DNA from: an uncultured Clostridium sp. | GTDB lineage: Bacteria > Bacillota > Clostridia > TANB77 > CAG-508 | Length of the DNA: 56,813 nt | NCBI GenBank assembly: GCA_948471035.1 | Contig: CAOKRC010000006.1 | Span: 1-56,813, forward strand | Direction: 5' to 3' | Part shown: in pieces, positions 27,147 to 36,337 of the stretch | Layout of the letters: each line of letters starts with the position of its first letter | How positions within the stretch are numbered: position 1 is the first letter of the stretch | Notes under the pieces: model-generated | Database searches by the model: none | What the model was told of the DNA's origin: nothing | Seen by the model: only the letters and a program-made list of their open reading frames with translations | Program-made: the position numbers and the translations under genes

Positions 27147-28376
27147 CTATGAATAGAAAAATTCTTTTATTCTTTCCATAATTGTTGTAAAAATATTTGT
27201 ATCTGATTTTGTATCAATACTACTTGATACAGTTTTTGCATATGGCCTTGCTGCAATATATCTTACTAATGAATACGATGTGCGATAAGTTGGCTTTACT
27301 GTACTTATTAATCTACCTGTTGCTATTTTTACTGGTATATTTAATATAATTTTTCCTGCAACATCACTTTTATTTATATTCGCTATTCCTTGTCCTGTTA
27401 ATACTACATTATTAATTCTAGGCTTAATACCTTGGTTTGTTATATCTTTATTCACTAGTAAGAATATTTCTTCTATTCTTGCCTCAATAATTTCAATTAA
27501 TTCTGAACTTTTTATAATTTTATTTTTTGTATCTCCTTTGTAAGTGTTTAAAATTATATCATTATCATTATCAATAAAAGATTTTAATGCAAGCCCATAT
27601 TGTCTTTTTAATTTGTCTGCTTCTTCTAAAGATATATTAAGTACTAATGCTATATCATTTGTAATGTTATCTCCACCTAGAGGTATTGTATTTGTATAAA
27701 TAAATGATTCCCCTTCAAATATACCTATATCCGTATTTCCTGCTCCTATATCTAGTAGCATAACATTATCATGTAATTCATTTACATCTAATATTAAATT
27801 TCTTTCTGCAAGTGTACTTGGTACAATTCCATCTATTTCTAATCCTGCTTTTTTAAATATTCCTGAAAGTTGTCTTATATAATCTTTATCAGCTAATATT
27901 ATTTGTGCATTTAGTGTAAATTCTTGGCTTATTTCTCCTACTGGCTCTTTAGTTGTTTTTCCATCACTTAATATAAAATCATTTGGTACAATATCTATAA
28001 TATTTTTTCCATCTGGTATTTCAATATCTCTTACTTGCATTATAGCTTGTCCTACATCTCTTACAGAAATTCCAGCATATTTATCTTTTAACTCTTTTGT
28101 AACACTATTTTGTACTATTGTTGCATATTTACCTGGTATTGTAACATATGCAGAATTTATTTTTAAATTTGCTTCTTCTTCAGCATTCTTAATTGTTTTA
28201 GCTAACGCTTCCGCAATTTCATCTTCGTTAATTATCTTTCCTTTTTTGATACCTTCGCATCTACTGCTAGTTGAACATATAATTTCAATTTGATTAAAAT
28301 TATTAACTTCACCTACAACAGCTGATACTTTAGATGTTCCAATATCAATTCCAACAATTATATCACCTATTGCCAA
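27147..28376 (-). CDS. ftsA: Cell division protein FtsA
   Basis: FtsA is the actin-like ATPase that ties FtsZ to the membrane. The protein (409 residues) has the phosphate-1 motif DIIVGIDIGTSKVSAVVGE, MLLDIGAGNTDIGIF, and VVLTGQGIANI, and ends in a short amphipathic stretch (IMERIKEFFYS) that fits the membrane-targeting helix. The start is TTG with GGAGGA 7 bases upstream. A promoter lies 41-69 bases upstream of the start codon, so ftsA-ftsZ can be transcribed apart from the genes before it. Confidence 0.96.
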   Translation of the reverse strand: MAIGDIIVGIDIGTSKVSAVVGEVNNFNQIEIICSTSSRCEGIKKGKIINEDEIAEALAKTIKNAEEEANLKINSAYVTIPGKYATIVQNSVTKELKDKYAGISVRDVGQAIMQVRDIEIPDGKNIIDIVPNDFILSDGKTTKEPVGEISQEFTLNAQIILADKDYIRQLSGIFKKAGLEIDGIVPSTLAERNLILDVNELHDNVMLLDIGAGNTDIGIFEGESFIYTNTIPLGGDNITNDIALVLNISLEEADKLKRQYGLALKSFIDNDNDIILNTYKGDTKNKIIKSSELIEIIEARIEEIFLLVNKDITNQGIKPRINNVVLTGQGIANINKSDVAGKIILNIPVKIATGRLISTVKPTYRTSYSLVRYIAARPYAKTVSSSIDTKSDTNIFTTIMERIKEFFYS

Positions 28377-28416
28377 AGCTTATTCCTCCATTTTTTTATT
28401 GTATTTTTCTTACGTA

Positions 28417-28445
28417 AGAATATTATATTTTACTAAAAAAGTCAA
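28417..28445 (-). promoter_or_regulatory. Promoter of ftsA-ftsZ
   Basis: On the minus strand TTGACT (28445-28440), 17 bases, then TATTCT (28422-28417). The palindrome CTTACGTAAG overlaps the -10 box and could be an operator. Confidence 0.55.
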
Positions 28446-28621
28446 TAGTTTTTGTAATATTTTTGTAATATTTTCGCCTCCGTTTTGTAATAATATTTTA
28501 TATTGCTTGATACCGTAAGGATTTGTCGTTTTTTACCAATTTAAACCATCTTTTATAGATTATTTCTTATTAAAAAGGTTATATATTCTTTAACAATAGC
28601 TACTTTTCTTAAAATTAAATA

Positions 28622-28648
28622 AGAAACAGACTAAATGTCGTCTGCCTC
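28622..28648 (-). repeat. Palindromic repeat family B, copy 1
   Basis: Minus-strand GGCAGACGACATTTAGTCTG is shared, with small changes, by a segment inside ftsQ (31576-31605). The ends CAGAC and GTCTG pair. It lies just after the sbp stop codon. Confidence 0.5.
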
Positions 28649-28660
28649 CTATCTTTAAAA

Positions 28661-29035
28661 TTATTCTTTCTCATCACTAATATTTTCTTCCTTTTTTCCC
28701 GTCCATTTATCTAAATAATATCTACGTATAATAGCTAAGTTTGTAAACATTCTTCCAACAAATACTATTATTGCAGCAAGGTAAATATCTACATTTAACT
28801 TTTCTCCCAAATATGTAAGTAATATTGATAAAATTGCATTTCCAAAAAATCCTGAAACAAAAATCTTTAAATCAAAGTTTCCTTTTAGTACAGATGTTAT
28901 TCCTCCAAATACAGAATCAAGTGCTGCTATAATTGAAATTGCCAAATATCCTGACATACTATATGGTATAATTGGTGCATTCATTCCTGCAAGTACTCCT
29001 ATAATACATCCTATTAATATTGCTATAAAAACCAT
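28661..29035 (-). CDS. sbp: Small basic family protein (Sbp, DUF1290)
   Basis: This 124-residue membrane protein matches the small basic protein that sits just before ftsA in many Firmicutes. It shows IPYSMSGYLAISIIAALDSV, FGGITSVLKGNFD and a last helix ending NLAIIRRYY, with three or four membrane segments and a charged tail. Function is unknown; context ties it to division. The start at 29035 follows AAGGGG; a longer frame would overlap the gene before it. Confidence 0.88.
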   Translation of the reverse strand: MVFIAILIGCIIGVLAGMNAPIIPYSMSGYLAISIIAALDSVFGGITSVLKGNFDLKIFVSGFFGNAILSILLTYLGEKLNVDIYLAAIIVFVGRMFTNLAIIRRYYLDKWTGKKEENISDEKE

Positions 29036-29036
29036 T

Positions 29037-29765
29037 TTATTTTTCCCCTTCCATATCAATATATTTTACTTCTATTTTACCAGAATATTTTGGAATTCTA
29101 ATGTTATTTTGTCGTTCTAATGATACTACATATTCTGAATACATATCAATAAACCCTACTGTTTTTGTAGTAAGTGCACTCTCTAAGTATTTTGGGTCTC
29201 CAATTGCTTTTACGACATATGGTGATACTATTCTTTCCTCTTTATTTACAAATAAGTAATGACTTCCTTCATCATCTTCTATATATATATCTACAATATC
29301 ACTCATATTAGTAATTCTTTGATCATTAATGCTAATTGCTTCCGCACCTGCTGAATTTAATTCATTTATTAAATGTAGTATAATATATGACCTTAATTCG
29401 TCAGCCTCATCATTTTCAGCTAAAGTTATAACTATTCCATCTCCTTTTACATCAGTTTCTCCAGCTAAAATCTCAGCTTGTAATAATTCTTTATTTAATA
29501 ATTCTATTGCTTCTTGGTTTGCTTCTCTTTTATTTCTATATTCTGCAATAGTTTCATTAGTTTCTTGTAACTTTTCATTTGTCTCTTCGTATCTTTCTCT
29601 CCATAAAGCTATTTTTTCTCTTAATTCTGTCTCTGTCATAGTTTCTATTTCTGTTATATTGGTTTCTTCTATTGTTTTAAATTGGATAAATATGACATAT
29701 GTTAGAATGAAACATATTAGACCAATTGTTACAATCATAATATTTTTTCCTTTTTTCAACTTCAT
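29037..29765 (-). CDS. DUF881 family protein (second copy)
   Basis: This DUF881 protein has an N-terminal membrane helix, a coiled coil (residues about 35-90) and a conserved C-terminal domain (GDGIVITLAEND, LINELNSAGAEAISINDQRI). Like B. subtilis YlxW/YlxX it precedes sbp and ftsA. It overlaps or abuts the other DUF881 gene (stop at 29769) and the two share the same plan, so they come from an old duplication. The in-frame DNA is intact, without CGG. Confidence 0.88.
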   Translation of the reverse strand: MKLKKGKNIMIVTIGLICFILTYVIFIQFKTIEETNITEIETMTETELREKIALWRERYEETNEKLQETNETIAEYRNKREANQEAIELLNKELLQAEILAGETDVKGDGIVITLAENDEADELRSYIILHLINELNSAGAEAISINDQRITNMSDIVDIYIEDDEGSHYLFVNKEERIVSPYVVKAIGDPKYLESALTTKTVGFIDMYSEYVVSLERQNNIRIPKYSGKIEVKYIDMEGEK

Positions 29766-29768
29766 CAC

Positions 29769-30471
29769 CTACTCTGCATTTTTTAAATATTTATTTGTTA
29801 ATACACCATTATATTTTTTTATTGTAATATTATCACTTTTCTTCATGTCTACGTCTATTCCAGCTTCCATCATATAATATAGCCAAGAACCTGGTCTTAA
29901 TAAATTATTTAAGTAATCACTTCCTATTACTTCAATAACAAATGGAGCTCCTATTGCTTCTCCATTTATTTGAACAATTGCACCTGCACAGTTTATTACA
30001 GTGGATGGTACTATTCTTTGTCCATTAATGCTTATTGCATCTGCTCCTATATTTTTTATTTCATTTACAATTGCACGTAAATCTCCATCATGTACTAAGT
30101 CTCCTGATGTTACTAATTTAGAAGATGTATTATCTTGTACTGTAATAATTACACCTGAACCAGTTACATCTGTTAATCCTAAATATGTATTTAATTCTTT
30201 TAATCTCTTTTGTTTTTCTATTGACCCAGAATCTGTACTTGTACTTGTTTTTCTTTCAGCTTCTAGAGTTTTCTCTGCCCATTCTAAAGCTTCATATTCT
30301 CTATCATACTTTTCTTTCCATCTTAATACTTGATCACGTAATCCATTTTCTGTATCACTTTTTCCGTGCTGTATTTGTTGCATCTTCTATTGTATTTAAT
30401 TGTACCATAATACAAAATGTTAAGATAAGACACATAATTCCTAATGTTATTGCAATTTGTTTCTTCTTCAC
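29769..30471 (-). CDS. DUF881 family protein (first copy), with one CGGN recoding site
   Basis: The full protein (233 residues) starts at a GTG with GAGAGG upstream and opens VKKKQIAITLGIMCLILTFC, a membrane helix. After TIEDATNTA the frame-0 codon is CGG at 30366, followed by AAA AAG TGA. Reading CGGA as glycine gives GKSDTENGLRDQVLRWKEKY and then the coiled coil and DUF881 domain (GSGVIITVQDN, NEIKNIGADAISINGQRI). Without the shift the domain would lose its membrane anchor and start signal: there is no ribosome site near the internal ATG at 30383. Confidence 0.88.
30363..30366 (-). other. CGGN glycine recoding site, DUF881
   Basis: GCA CGG AAA AAG TGA in frame 0; GCA, GGA AAA AGT GAT after the skip. 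It joins the anchor helix to the domain. Confidence 0.85.
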
Positions 30472-30507
30472 TTAAACTTCCTCTCTTTCTATATTAAATT
30501 TTTGCGA

Positions 30508-30525
30508 GCAGACGAGAGCGTCTGC
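30508..30525. repeat. Short perfect hairpin GCAGACG / CGTCTGC
   Basis: A 7-bp stem with loop AGAG between ftsQ and the first DUF881 gene. The GCAGACG arm resembles repeat family B. Confidence 0.55.
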
Positions 30526-30573
30526 CTCTAACTTTATGAATTGATTTACTTTGAATTTATCTCTATTTTTCTT

Positions 30574-30599
30574 GGGCAGACACGGTTCCTGCCCCTACT
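30574..30599 (+). repeat. Palindromic repeat family A, copy 2
   Basis: GGGCAGACACGGTT then CCTGCCCCTACT; it lies 17 bases beyond the ftsQ stop. Confidence 0.75.
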
Positions 30600-30615
30600 T
30601 TCCAACCTCTAACAT

Positions 30616-31728
30616 CTATTCTTTTCTTCTAAAATATGCATTGGTTTTGTTTAAATCGCCATTTATAAAAATTTCTCCTTCTACTCCTCGTTCTTCTGCT
30701 AAAATAGCTTTTAAGTATGGCATTCTTTCACTTAAATTTGAAGCATCTCCTAGATAAACTGTTTTCTTTTCTCCATCTAAAATAATAATGTAATTTTGCT
30801 TATCACTTATATTTATTTTTGTGATTAAGTTACTTATTTCGTGTGCATCTGCAGACTTCATAATTTTTAGTACAGTTCCTAACCTTTCTAAATCTTCATC
30901 ATCTAATCTATTTCCTACTATAATATTCTCTTCACTTGTTGTATATCCTTCTATTATAGGTACTTCTAATTTATCTTGTGAGATTTCTAGAATATACCCT
31001 TGATTATTTATATATACAAAACTATTTACATATTCTAAATTATATGTCGTTTTTCTTTCTTGTACTGTTATAAGTATTTTATTAGGTAATTTTCTTTTTA
31101 TTTGAACATTTTCTATATACGCATTTTGTTTTATATTTTCTCTAATTTTACTTATGCTTGTCTTATATATATTCTCTCCTATTGTAAGGTTAGATAAACT
31201 AATAATTGTATCTGTATTTATTTTTTCATTGTTATTTACTTGTATTTCTGTTAAGTTAAATAGTGGTGACATCATAAAATATATAAACGATGCAACTAAT
31301 GCTGAAAGTAAGATTGTCCATTTTATTATTCCTTTTATAATCCTATTTTTTTTGCTATTCTTTTTTATATTTTGCTTATTATTGTTTTTTTCTTTTGTAT
31401 TTATATTTTCTCTTTTGTCATTTACTTTTCTTGTTTGTAGATTATTTGTATTTTTATTTTTTTTCTTCTTGTTTGTAATTTTATTATTCTTATTTTTTAC
31501 TTGATTTTTTTTATTTGCATTTGGTATAGTTACTCCTATTACTATTTCATTATCAAAATTAAACATATTCTTTTCTGGGGACAAACTAAAATCGTCTGTC
31601 CCTTCATTTTTCTTTTTTGATTTAGTAGCATTCTTCTTTTTTAAGTTTGTTTTTTCTTTTTTCTTTTTATTACTTTGCTTCTCGTCCATGTAAAGAAAGT
31701 TCAGTTCTGTATTCTTTTGTTTCCTCAT
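30616..31728 (-). CDS. ftsQ: Cell division protein FtsQ/DivIB
   Basis: The protein has a long, very basic cytoplasmic N-terminus (about 130 residues of Lys/Asn runs), one membrane helix (WTILLSALVASFIYFMM), a POTRA domain (NLTEIQVNNNEKINTDTIIS) and a beta-domain (NKILITVQERKTTYNLEYVN). This is DivIB/FtsQ, part of the FtsB-FtsL-FtsQ complex that controls septal synthesis. The start at 31728 is preferred to 31740 because AAAGGA touches the earlier ATG. A family B repeat is in frame inside the N-terminal tail and encodes EGTDDFSLSPE. Confidence 0.88.
   Translation of the reverse strand: MRKQKNTELNFLYMDEKQSNKKKKEKTNLKKKNATKSKKKNEGTDDFSLSPEKNMFNFDNEIVIGVTIPNANKKNQVKNKNNKITNKKKKNKNTNNLQTRKVNDKRENINTKEKNNNKQNIKKNSKKNRIIKGIIKWTILLSALVASFIYFMMSPLFNLTEIQVNNNEKINTDTIISLSNLTIGENIYKTSISKIRENIKQNAYIENVQIKRKLPNKILITVQERKTTYNLEYVNSFVYINNQGYILEISQDKLEVPIIEGYTTSEENIIVGNRLDDEDLERLGTVLKIMKSADAHEISNLITKINISDKQNYIIILDGEKKTVYLGDASNLSERMPYLKAILAEERGVEGEIFINGDLNKTNAYFRRKE
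31576..31605 (-). repeat. Palindromic repeat family B inside ftsQ
   Basis: Minus-strand GGGACAGACGATTTTAGT followed by TTGTCCCC has pairing ends GGGACA and TGTCCC. It resembles the intergenic copy at 28622-28648 and is read as protein without breaking the frame. Confidence 0.5.
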
Positions 31729-31826
31729 AGAAAATTTCATTCCTTTCTCGCTTCGCTCTAAAAGGTATACATAGTTATAAAAGAAATTTATATTTCTTTC
31801 AAACTACCTCACACTTTTTCCTAAAG

Positions 31827-33080
31827 TCAAACTTCTTTCGTAATCTTTGCTCCTAATTTATTTAATTTGCTATCTAAATTTTCATAACCTCGTAAAATAT
31901 ACTCTATATTTTCTATTTTTGTTTTTCCTTTTGCAGTAAGCCCTGCAATAACAAGTGCTGCTCCTCCTCGTAAGTCTTCTGCCATAACATTTGTTCCGCT
32001 TAACTTTCTTGCACCTTTAATTACTGCTGTTCTTCCATCTATTACAAATTTTGCTCCCATTCTTTGTAACTCACTTGCATATTTAAATCTGTTTTCGAAT
32101 ATATTTTCTATAACTATAGATGTGCCTTTTGCTATTGTAAGAGTACTTGCAAAAATAGCTTGCATATCTGTTGGAAAGCCTGGATATGGCATTGTTTTTA
32201 TATCAGTGGCCTTTAATTTTTTTGGTGCTTGTAATGTTAATTCACTGTTTTCATAATCAATCCTACAACCACATTCCTCTAATTTTTCAATTATTGGTAC
32301 TAGATGTTCTACTATTACATTTTTTAATGTAATAGTTCCGCCCAGTAACCGCTCCTGCACAAAGCAATGTTCCTGCTTCAATTCTATCTGGCATTATTTT
32401 ATAGCCTGAACTTTTAAGAGCTTTCACACCTTGAATTATAATTTCGCTAGTTCCTGCTCCTGTTATTTTTGCTCCTAATTTATTTAAGAAGTTTTGCAAA
32501 TCAACAATTTCTGGTTCCATTGCTGCATTTACAATAATTGTTTTTCCGTCTGCTAAGCATGATGCTAAAATAGCATTTTCTGTTGCTCCAACACTTGGAA
32601 AATCAAAATGTATTTTGCTAGGTTCTATTTTATCACACTTGCATTTAATATATCCAGTGTTTTCGCTAATATTTATACCTAAATTTTCAAATGCTTTTAA
32701 GTGTAAATCAATAGGTCTTGCACCAATGTCACATCCTCCCGGACATGAAAATGTTGCTTCTTTAAATCTTCCAAGTAATGCTCCTGCAAGTATTACACTT
32801 GAACGCATTTTCCTCATAAGTTCTTCTGGTATTTCATATTTTGTTATTCTTCTTGCATCAACAACTATTTTATCACTACTACGCTTAACTTTGCAACCCA
32901 AAAATTTAAGTATTTCTAACATTACTCTTGTATCATGAATATTAGGAACATTATATAGTTTTGTAATTCCATTATTTAGCACAGTAGCAGCAAGAATTGG
33001 GAGTGAGGCATTCTTAGAACCGAGAAACTTCTATCTCTCCGACAAAGCTTTTTTCCTCCCTCTATAATATATGTACCCAT
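31827..33080 (-). CDS. murA: UDP-GlcNAc 1-carboxyvinyltransferase MurA, with three CGGN recoding sites
   Basis: MurA adds enolpyruvate to UDP-GlcNAc, the first committed step of peptidoglycan synthesis. In frame 0 the gene falls into three pieces. With C skipped at 33041, 33022 and 32340 it gives one 416-residue protein: [37 protein letters not shown]... and later AGAVTG-GTITLKNVIVEHL. The substrate-binding GSKNA follows directly on the second site. The catalytic cysteine is in SCPGGCDIGARP. AAAGGAGGGTG precedes the ATG at 33080. Four further CGGs inside the gene are out of frame and read normally. It is the first gene of the division cluster. Confidence 0.94.
32337..32340 (-). other. CGGN glycine recoding site 3, murA
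   Basis: ACT GGG CGG AAC in frame 0; ACT GGG, GGA ACT ATT after the skip, giving the conserved TGG-T/S stretch. Confidence 0.93.
33019..33022 (-). other. CGGN glycine recoding site 2, murA
   Basis: TCT CGG TTC TAA in the frame set by site 1; TCT, GGT TCT AAG AAT after the skip, giving the invariant GSKN. It is 19 bases from site 1, which is exactly one skipped base plus six codons. Confidence 0.93.
33038..33041 (-). other. CGGN glycine recoding site 1, murA
   Basis: CTT TGT CGG AGA in frame 0; TGT, GGA GAG ATA GAA after the skip (MurA L-x-GE-I/V). Confidence 0.92.
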
Positions 33081-33215
33081 AAGAAATCACCCTCCTTTGT
33101 TTATATATTATGCCAACTGCATAAATTGGGTGATTATAGTATTTCTTTCTCTCTTTTTTGCTTTTCTTATTACATATCAAATAAAAATCAATTTAAAGAT
33201 TTTATTTCTTTTTTA

Positions 33216-33244
33216 TTGACTTTCATATTTTCAGTACGTATAAT
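33216..33244 (+). promoter_or_regulatory. Promoter of cdd
   Basis: TTGACT (33216-33221), 17 bases, TATAAT (33239-33244). The leader pairs GAGCAATTTATC with a later GATAAAATTGCTC, placing a hairpin just before the ribosome site. Confidence 0.7.
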
Positions 33245-33335
33245 AAACATAAATTTATAGGAAATGAGCAATTTATCTTTAAGTTTTTATTAAAATATTC
33301 ATTAAATCGATAAAATTGCTCGAATGGAGGTTTTT

Positions 33336-33728
33336 ATGGATATAACTAAAGCAATACAAATTGCAAAAAAAGCAAGACTTAATGCTTGTGCTAGAGAATA
33401 TTACGTTGGTTCTTGCCTTGTTACTAAATCAAGTCAATATTACTCTGGCTGTAATATTGAAAATGATGGAATACAAAGTATTTGTGCAGAACGTACTGCA
33501 TTTGTTAAAGCATTATCAGAAGGAGAACGTGAATTTTCATATATTGTAGTTGTTGGTGGATGGAAAAATTCTACTGTTTTAGATAACTGCCTTCCTTGTG
33601 GTTATTGTAGGCAATTTATGAATCAATATGTGGATGATAATTTTAAAATTTATGCTTGTTTTGGAGAAAATGATGAAATAGAAGAATATTCTATAAATGA
33701 TTTATTACCTCATAGTTTTACATTATAG
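33336..33728 (+). CDS. cdd: Cytidine deaminase
   Basis: This zinc enzyme turns (deoxy)cytidine into (deoxy)uridine in pyrimidine salvage. The 130-residue protein shows the zinc motifs SICAERTAFVKAL (C-A-E) and NCLPCGYCRQFM (P-C-x-x-C), plus NAYVG-like YYVGSCLV and GCNIEN for substrate binding. The start at 33336 is chosen because GGAGG lies 5 bases upstream; an ATG at 33324 would overlap that site. It is monocistronic with its own promoter. Confidence 0.93.
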   Translation: MDITKAIQIAKKARLNACAREYYVGSCLVTKSSQYYSGCNIENDGIQSICAERTAFVKALSEGEREFSYIVVVGGWKNSTVLDNCLPCGYCRQFMNQYVDDNFKIYACFGENDEIEEYSINDLLPHSFTL

Positions 33729-33753
33729 CTTTTTGTCTTTTTGAATTTTATTG

Positions 33754-33782
33754 TTGACTTTTATATTTTCATATGGTATTAT
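33754..33782 (+). promoter_or_regulatory. Promoter of the coiled-coil gene
   Basis: TTGACT (33754-33759), 17 bases, TATTAT (33777-33782). The surrounding sequence closely resembles that of the cdd promoter 540 bases upstream. Confidence 0.65.
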
Positions 33783-33843
33783 CTTATCTAAGGGAAGTGA
33801 ACATTGGGATTTACATTTTATAAAAAAGAGGAGGTGATACCCA

Positions 33844-34284
33844 ATGGCAAATACAGAATTTTCTGTTATTCTTAATATGCTAAATGAATTTAACCATAAA
33901 TTTGATTCCCTTGAGAAAAAATTTGATAGTAAGATCGATTCTCTTGAGAAAAAGGTCGATGGTAAAATTGATGCTCTTGAGAAAAAGGTTGATAGTAAAA
34001 TTGATGCTCTTGAGAAAAAGGTCGATAGTAAAATTGATGCTCTCGATAAAAAATTTGATGGTAAAATTAATTTACTCGAAAACAAAATTGATGCTCTTGA
34101 TAAAAAATTCGATACTAAATTTGACACTCTCGAAGAAAAGGTTAATAATAATTCTACTAATATTATTACAATTCTAAATACTATTTCTAAAATTCAAAAA
34201 GATATTGTTTATTTACGTGATGATATTGAAACTGTTTATAGTTTAGAAAAAGATTCCCGACAACAACTAAAAAAATTATTATAA
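33844..34284 (+). CDS. Hendecad-repeat coiled-coil protein
   Basis: The 146-residue protein is built from about eight 11-residue repeats near residues 14-100, with consensus DSKIDALEKKV, encoded by near-identical 33-base DNA repeats. Hendecads give a straight or slightly right-handed coiled coil. A short non-repeat tail follows (IVYLRDDIETVYSLEKDS). No membrane helix or signal is seen. The ribosome site GAGGAGGTGAT is strong. Similar proteins occur in clostridial genomes without a known role. Copy number may vary by slippage between the 33-base units. Confidence 0.75.
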   Translation: MANTEFSVILNMLNEFNHKFDSLEKKFDSKIDSLEKKVDGKIDALEKKVDSKIDALEKKVDSKIDALDKKFDGKINLLENKIDALDKKFDTKFDTLEEKVNNNSTNIITILNTISKIQKDIVYLRDDIETVYSLEKDSRQQLKKLL

Positions 34285-34321
34285 CTTTTAATATAATCTA
34301 AAATGATATTATTAATTTATA

Positions 34322-34370
34322 ATTAAAAGACAATGTTTAAATCTTGTAAACTTAAACATTGTCTTTTAAT
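34322..34370. terminator. Bidirectional terminator between the coiled-coil gene and aspS
   Basis: A 19-bp stem (34322-34340 with 34352-34370) lies between two convergent genes. Confidence 0.88.
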
Positions 34371-34379
34371 TATCGTTCT

Positions 34380-36145
34380 TTATTTATCTATATCTAGTTT
34401 TATATGAACATCTCTAAGTTGTTCAGGTGATACTTTACTTGGTGCTCTCATAAGTAAGTCTCTTGCTTTTTTATTTTTAGGAAATGCTATTACTTGTCTT
34501 AGGTTTTCTTCATTTGCAATAAGCATTACCATTCTATCTAATCCTGGTGCTGCCCCAGCATGTGGTGGTGTTCCGGTACTTAAATGCATTAAATAACGCT
34601 CCAAATCTTTCTTCTACATCTTCCCTTTTATATCCTGCTATTTCAAATGCTTTTACCATTAATTCTGGGTCATGGTTTCTTACTGCTCCTGAGGCCATTT
34701 CATATCCATTGCATACAAGGTCATATTGATATGCAAGTATCTCTAATGGATTCATTGTATTTAGTGCTTCTGATCCCCCTTGTGGCATAGAAAATGGATT
34801 ATGATTAAAGTCAATTTTTTCTTCTTCTTCATTATATTCATACATAGGAAAATCTACAATTAAACAAAATCTATATACATCTTTTTCTAATAAATCTAAT
34901 CTTTTTCCAAGTTCAATTCTTACTCCACCTGCTATTTTTTGTGACATCTCTAATTCATCTGCTATAAAGAATAATGCACTATTTTTCTTAACGCCTACAA
35001 TATTTATTATTTCTTCTTTTTGCTCAACAGAAATGAATTTTGAAATACCTCCATTTAATGTGTTTTCATTGTCAAGTTTAGTCCATGCAAGGCCTTTTGC
35101 TCCTAGCTCATTTACTGCAAATTCACTCATACTATCAAAGAATTTTCTTGGTAATTCTTCTGTCATTTCTATTGATATTACTTTTACTGTTTTTCCTCTG
35201 AAAGCATTAAATTCAGTATTTTCAAACACTTTTGTTACATCATGTATAATTAATGGATTTCTTAAATCTGGTTTATCAATTCCGTATTTTTCCATAGCTT
35301 CCCTATATGGAATACGCATAAATGGACCCTTATCTACTTTCCAGTTTGTAAATTTAGAAAATACATCAGGAACTACCTCTTCTAATACTTTAAATACATC
35401 TTCTTGAGTAGCAAAACTCATTTCAAAATCTAGTTGATAAAATTCTCCTGGTGCACGGTCTGCACGTGGGTCTTCATCTCTAAAACATGGTGCTATTTGA
35501 TAATATTTATTAAATCCTGATACCATTAACAATTGCTTGAATTGTTGTGGTGCTTGTGGTAAGGCATAAAACTCCCCTAGATGTAATCTACTTGGAACTA
35601 GAAAATCTCTTGCTCCTTCTGGTGAAGAATTTGCTAAAATTGGTGTTTGAATTTCTGTAAATCCTAATTCGTCCATTTTATTTCTTAATGTTTTCATTAT
35701 GTTTGATCTTAATAAGATATTTTTATGAAGATGTTCATTTCTTAATTCTAAAAATCTATATTCTAAACGCAAATCTTCTCTTACGTTTGATAAGTTATCA
35801 GAAGTTGGTTCAAATGGTAATACATTTTTACATTTTCCAAGTATTTCAATAGTATCTGCTACTATTTCAATTTCTCCGTGTTTTCATTTTATCGTTTTTA
35901 CTTGCTCTTTCTACTACAGTCCCTTCTACTTTAATACAAGTTTCTGTTGTTAAATCCTTACAGATATTTTCTGTTTTTTCATTGTTTTGTATAACAATTT
36001 GTGTGATCCCAATTTCATCTCTTAAATCTATAAATGTCATTCCTCCCAAATTTCTTATTTTTGAAATCCAACCTGCAAGTTTTACTGTCTCCCCTATGTT
36101 TTTTATATTCAATTCCCCACAAGTATTTGTTCTATATTCGTTCAT
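34380..36145 (-). CDS. aspS: Aspartyl-tRNA synthetase, with two CGGN recoding sites
   Basis: AspRS charges tRNA-Asp. Frame 0 gives three pieces; skipping C at 35878 and at 34575 joins them into 587 residues, the bacterial-type length. The pieces are the OB-fold anticodon domain ([20 protein letters not shown]), the junction [19 protein letters not shown], class II motif 2 ([19 protein letters not shown]), the GAD insertion, and [23 protein letters not shown]. The last stretch is motif 3, which binds ATP and is encoded only after the second shift. The start at 36145 gives the usual N-terminus; two earlier ATGs have poorer spacing. Essential function argues that both sites are decoded efficiently. 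Confidence 0.94.
34572..34575 (-). other. CGGN glycine recoding site 2, aspS
   Basis: TAC CGG AAC in frame 0; TAC, GGA ACA CCA CCA CAT after the skip (invariant Y-G-x-P-P-H-A-G). Confidence 0.94.
35875..35878 (-). other. CGGN glycine recoding site 1, aspS
   Basis: ACA CGG AGA AAT TGA in frame 0; ACA, GGA GAA ATT GAA after the skip (conserved T/N-G-E-I/V-E). Confidence 0.93.
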
Positions 36146-36278
36146 AATAAACTTCATTTCCTTTCTCATTTCTACTTTTATATTCTACTATATGTAAGTT
36201 TAAAAATCAAGATTTCTTCTGCATTTTTCAAAGGCAATAGGTTATAAATAAAAAAGTTTAGAAACTATGTATAAAATC

Positions 36279-36307
36279 TTGAATTTAAGAAAGATTTTAT
36301 ATATAAT
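36279..36307 (+). promoter_or_regulatory. Promoter of asnS
   Basis: TTGAAT (36279-36284), 17 bases, TATAAT (36302-36307), about 30 bases before the ATG. Confidence 0.65.
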
Positions 36308-36337
36308 GTGTAAAATAGTATTTTAGGAGGTTACAAT

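Noticed and set aside
33900-34140. CRISPR-like array
   Set aside because: Units of 33 bases are contiguous without spacers and encode a perfect 11-residue protein periodicity. No CRISPR array was found in the window.
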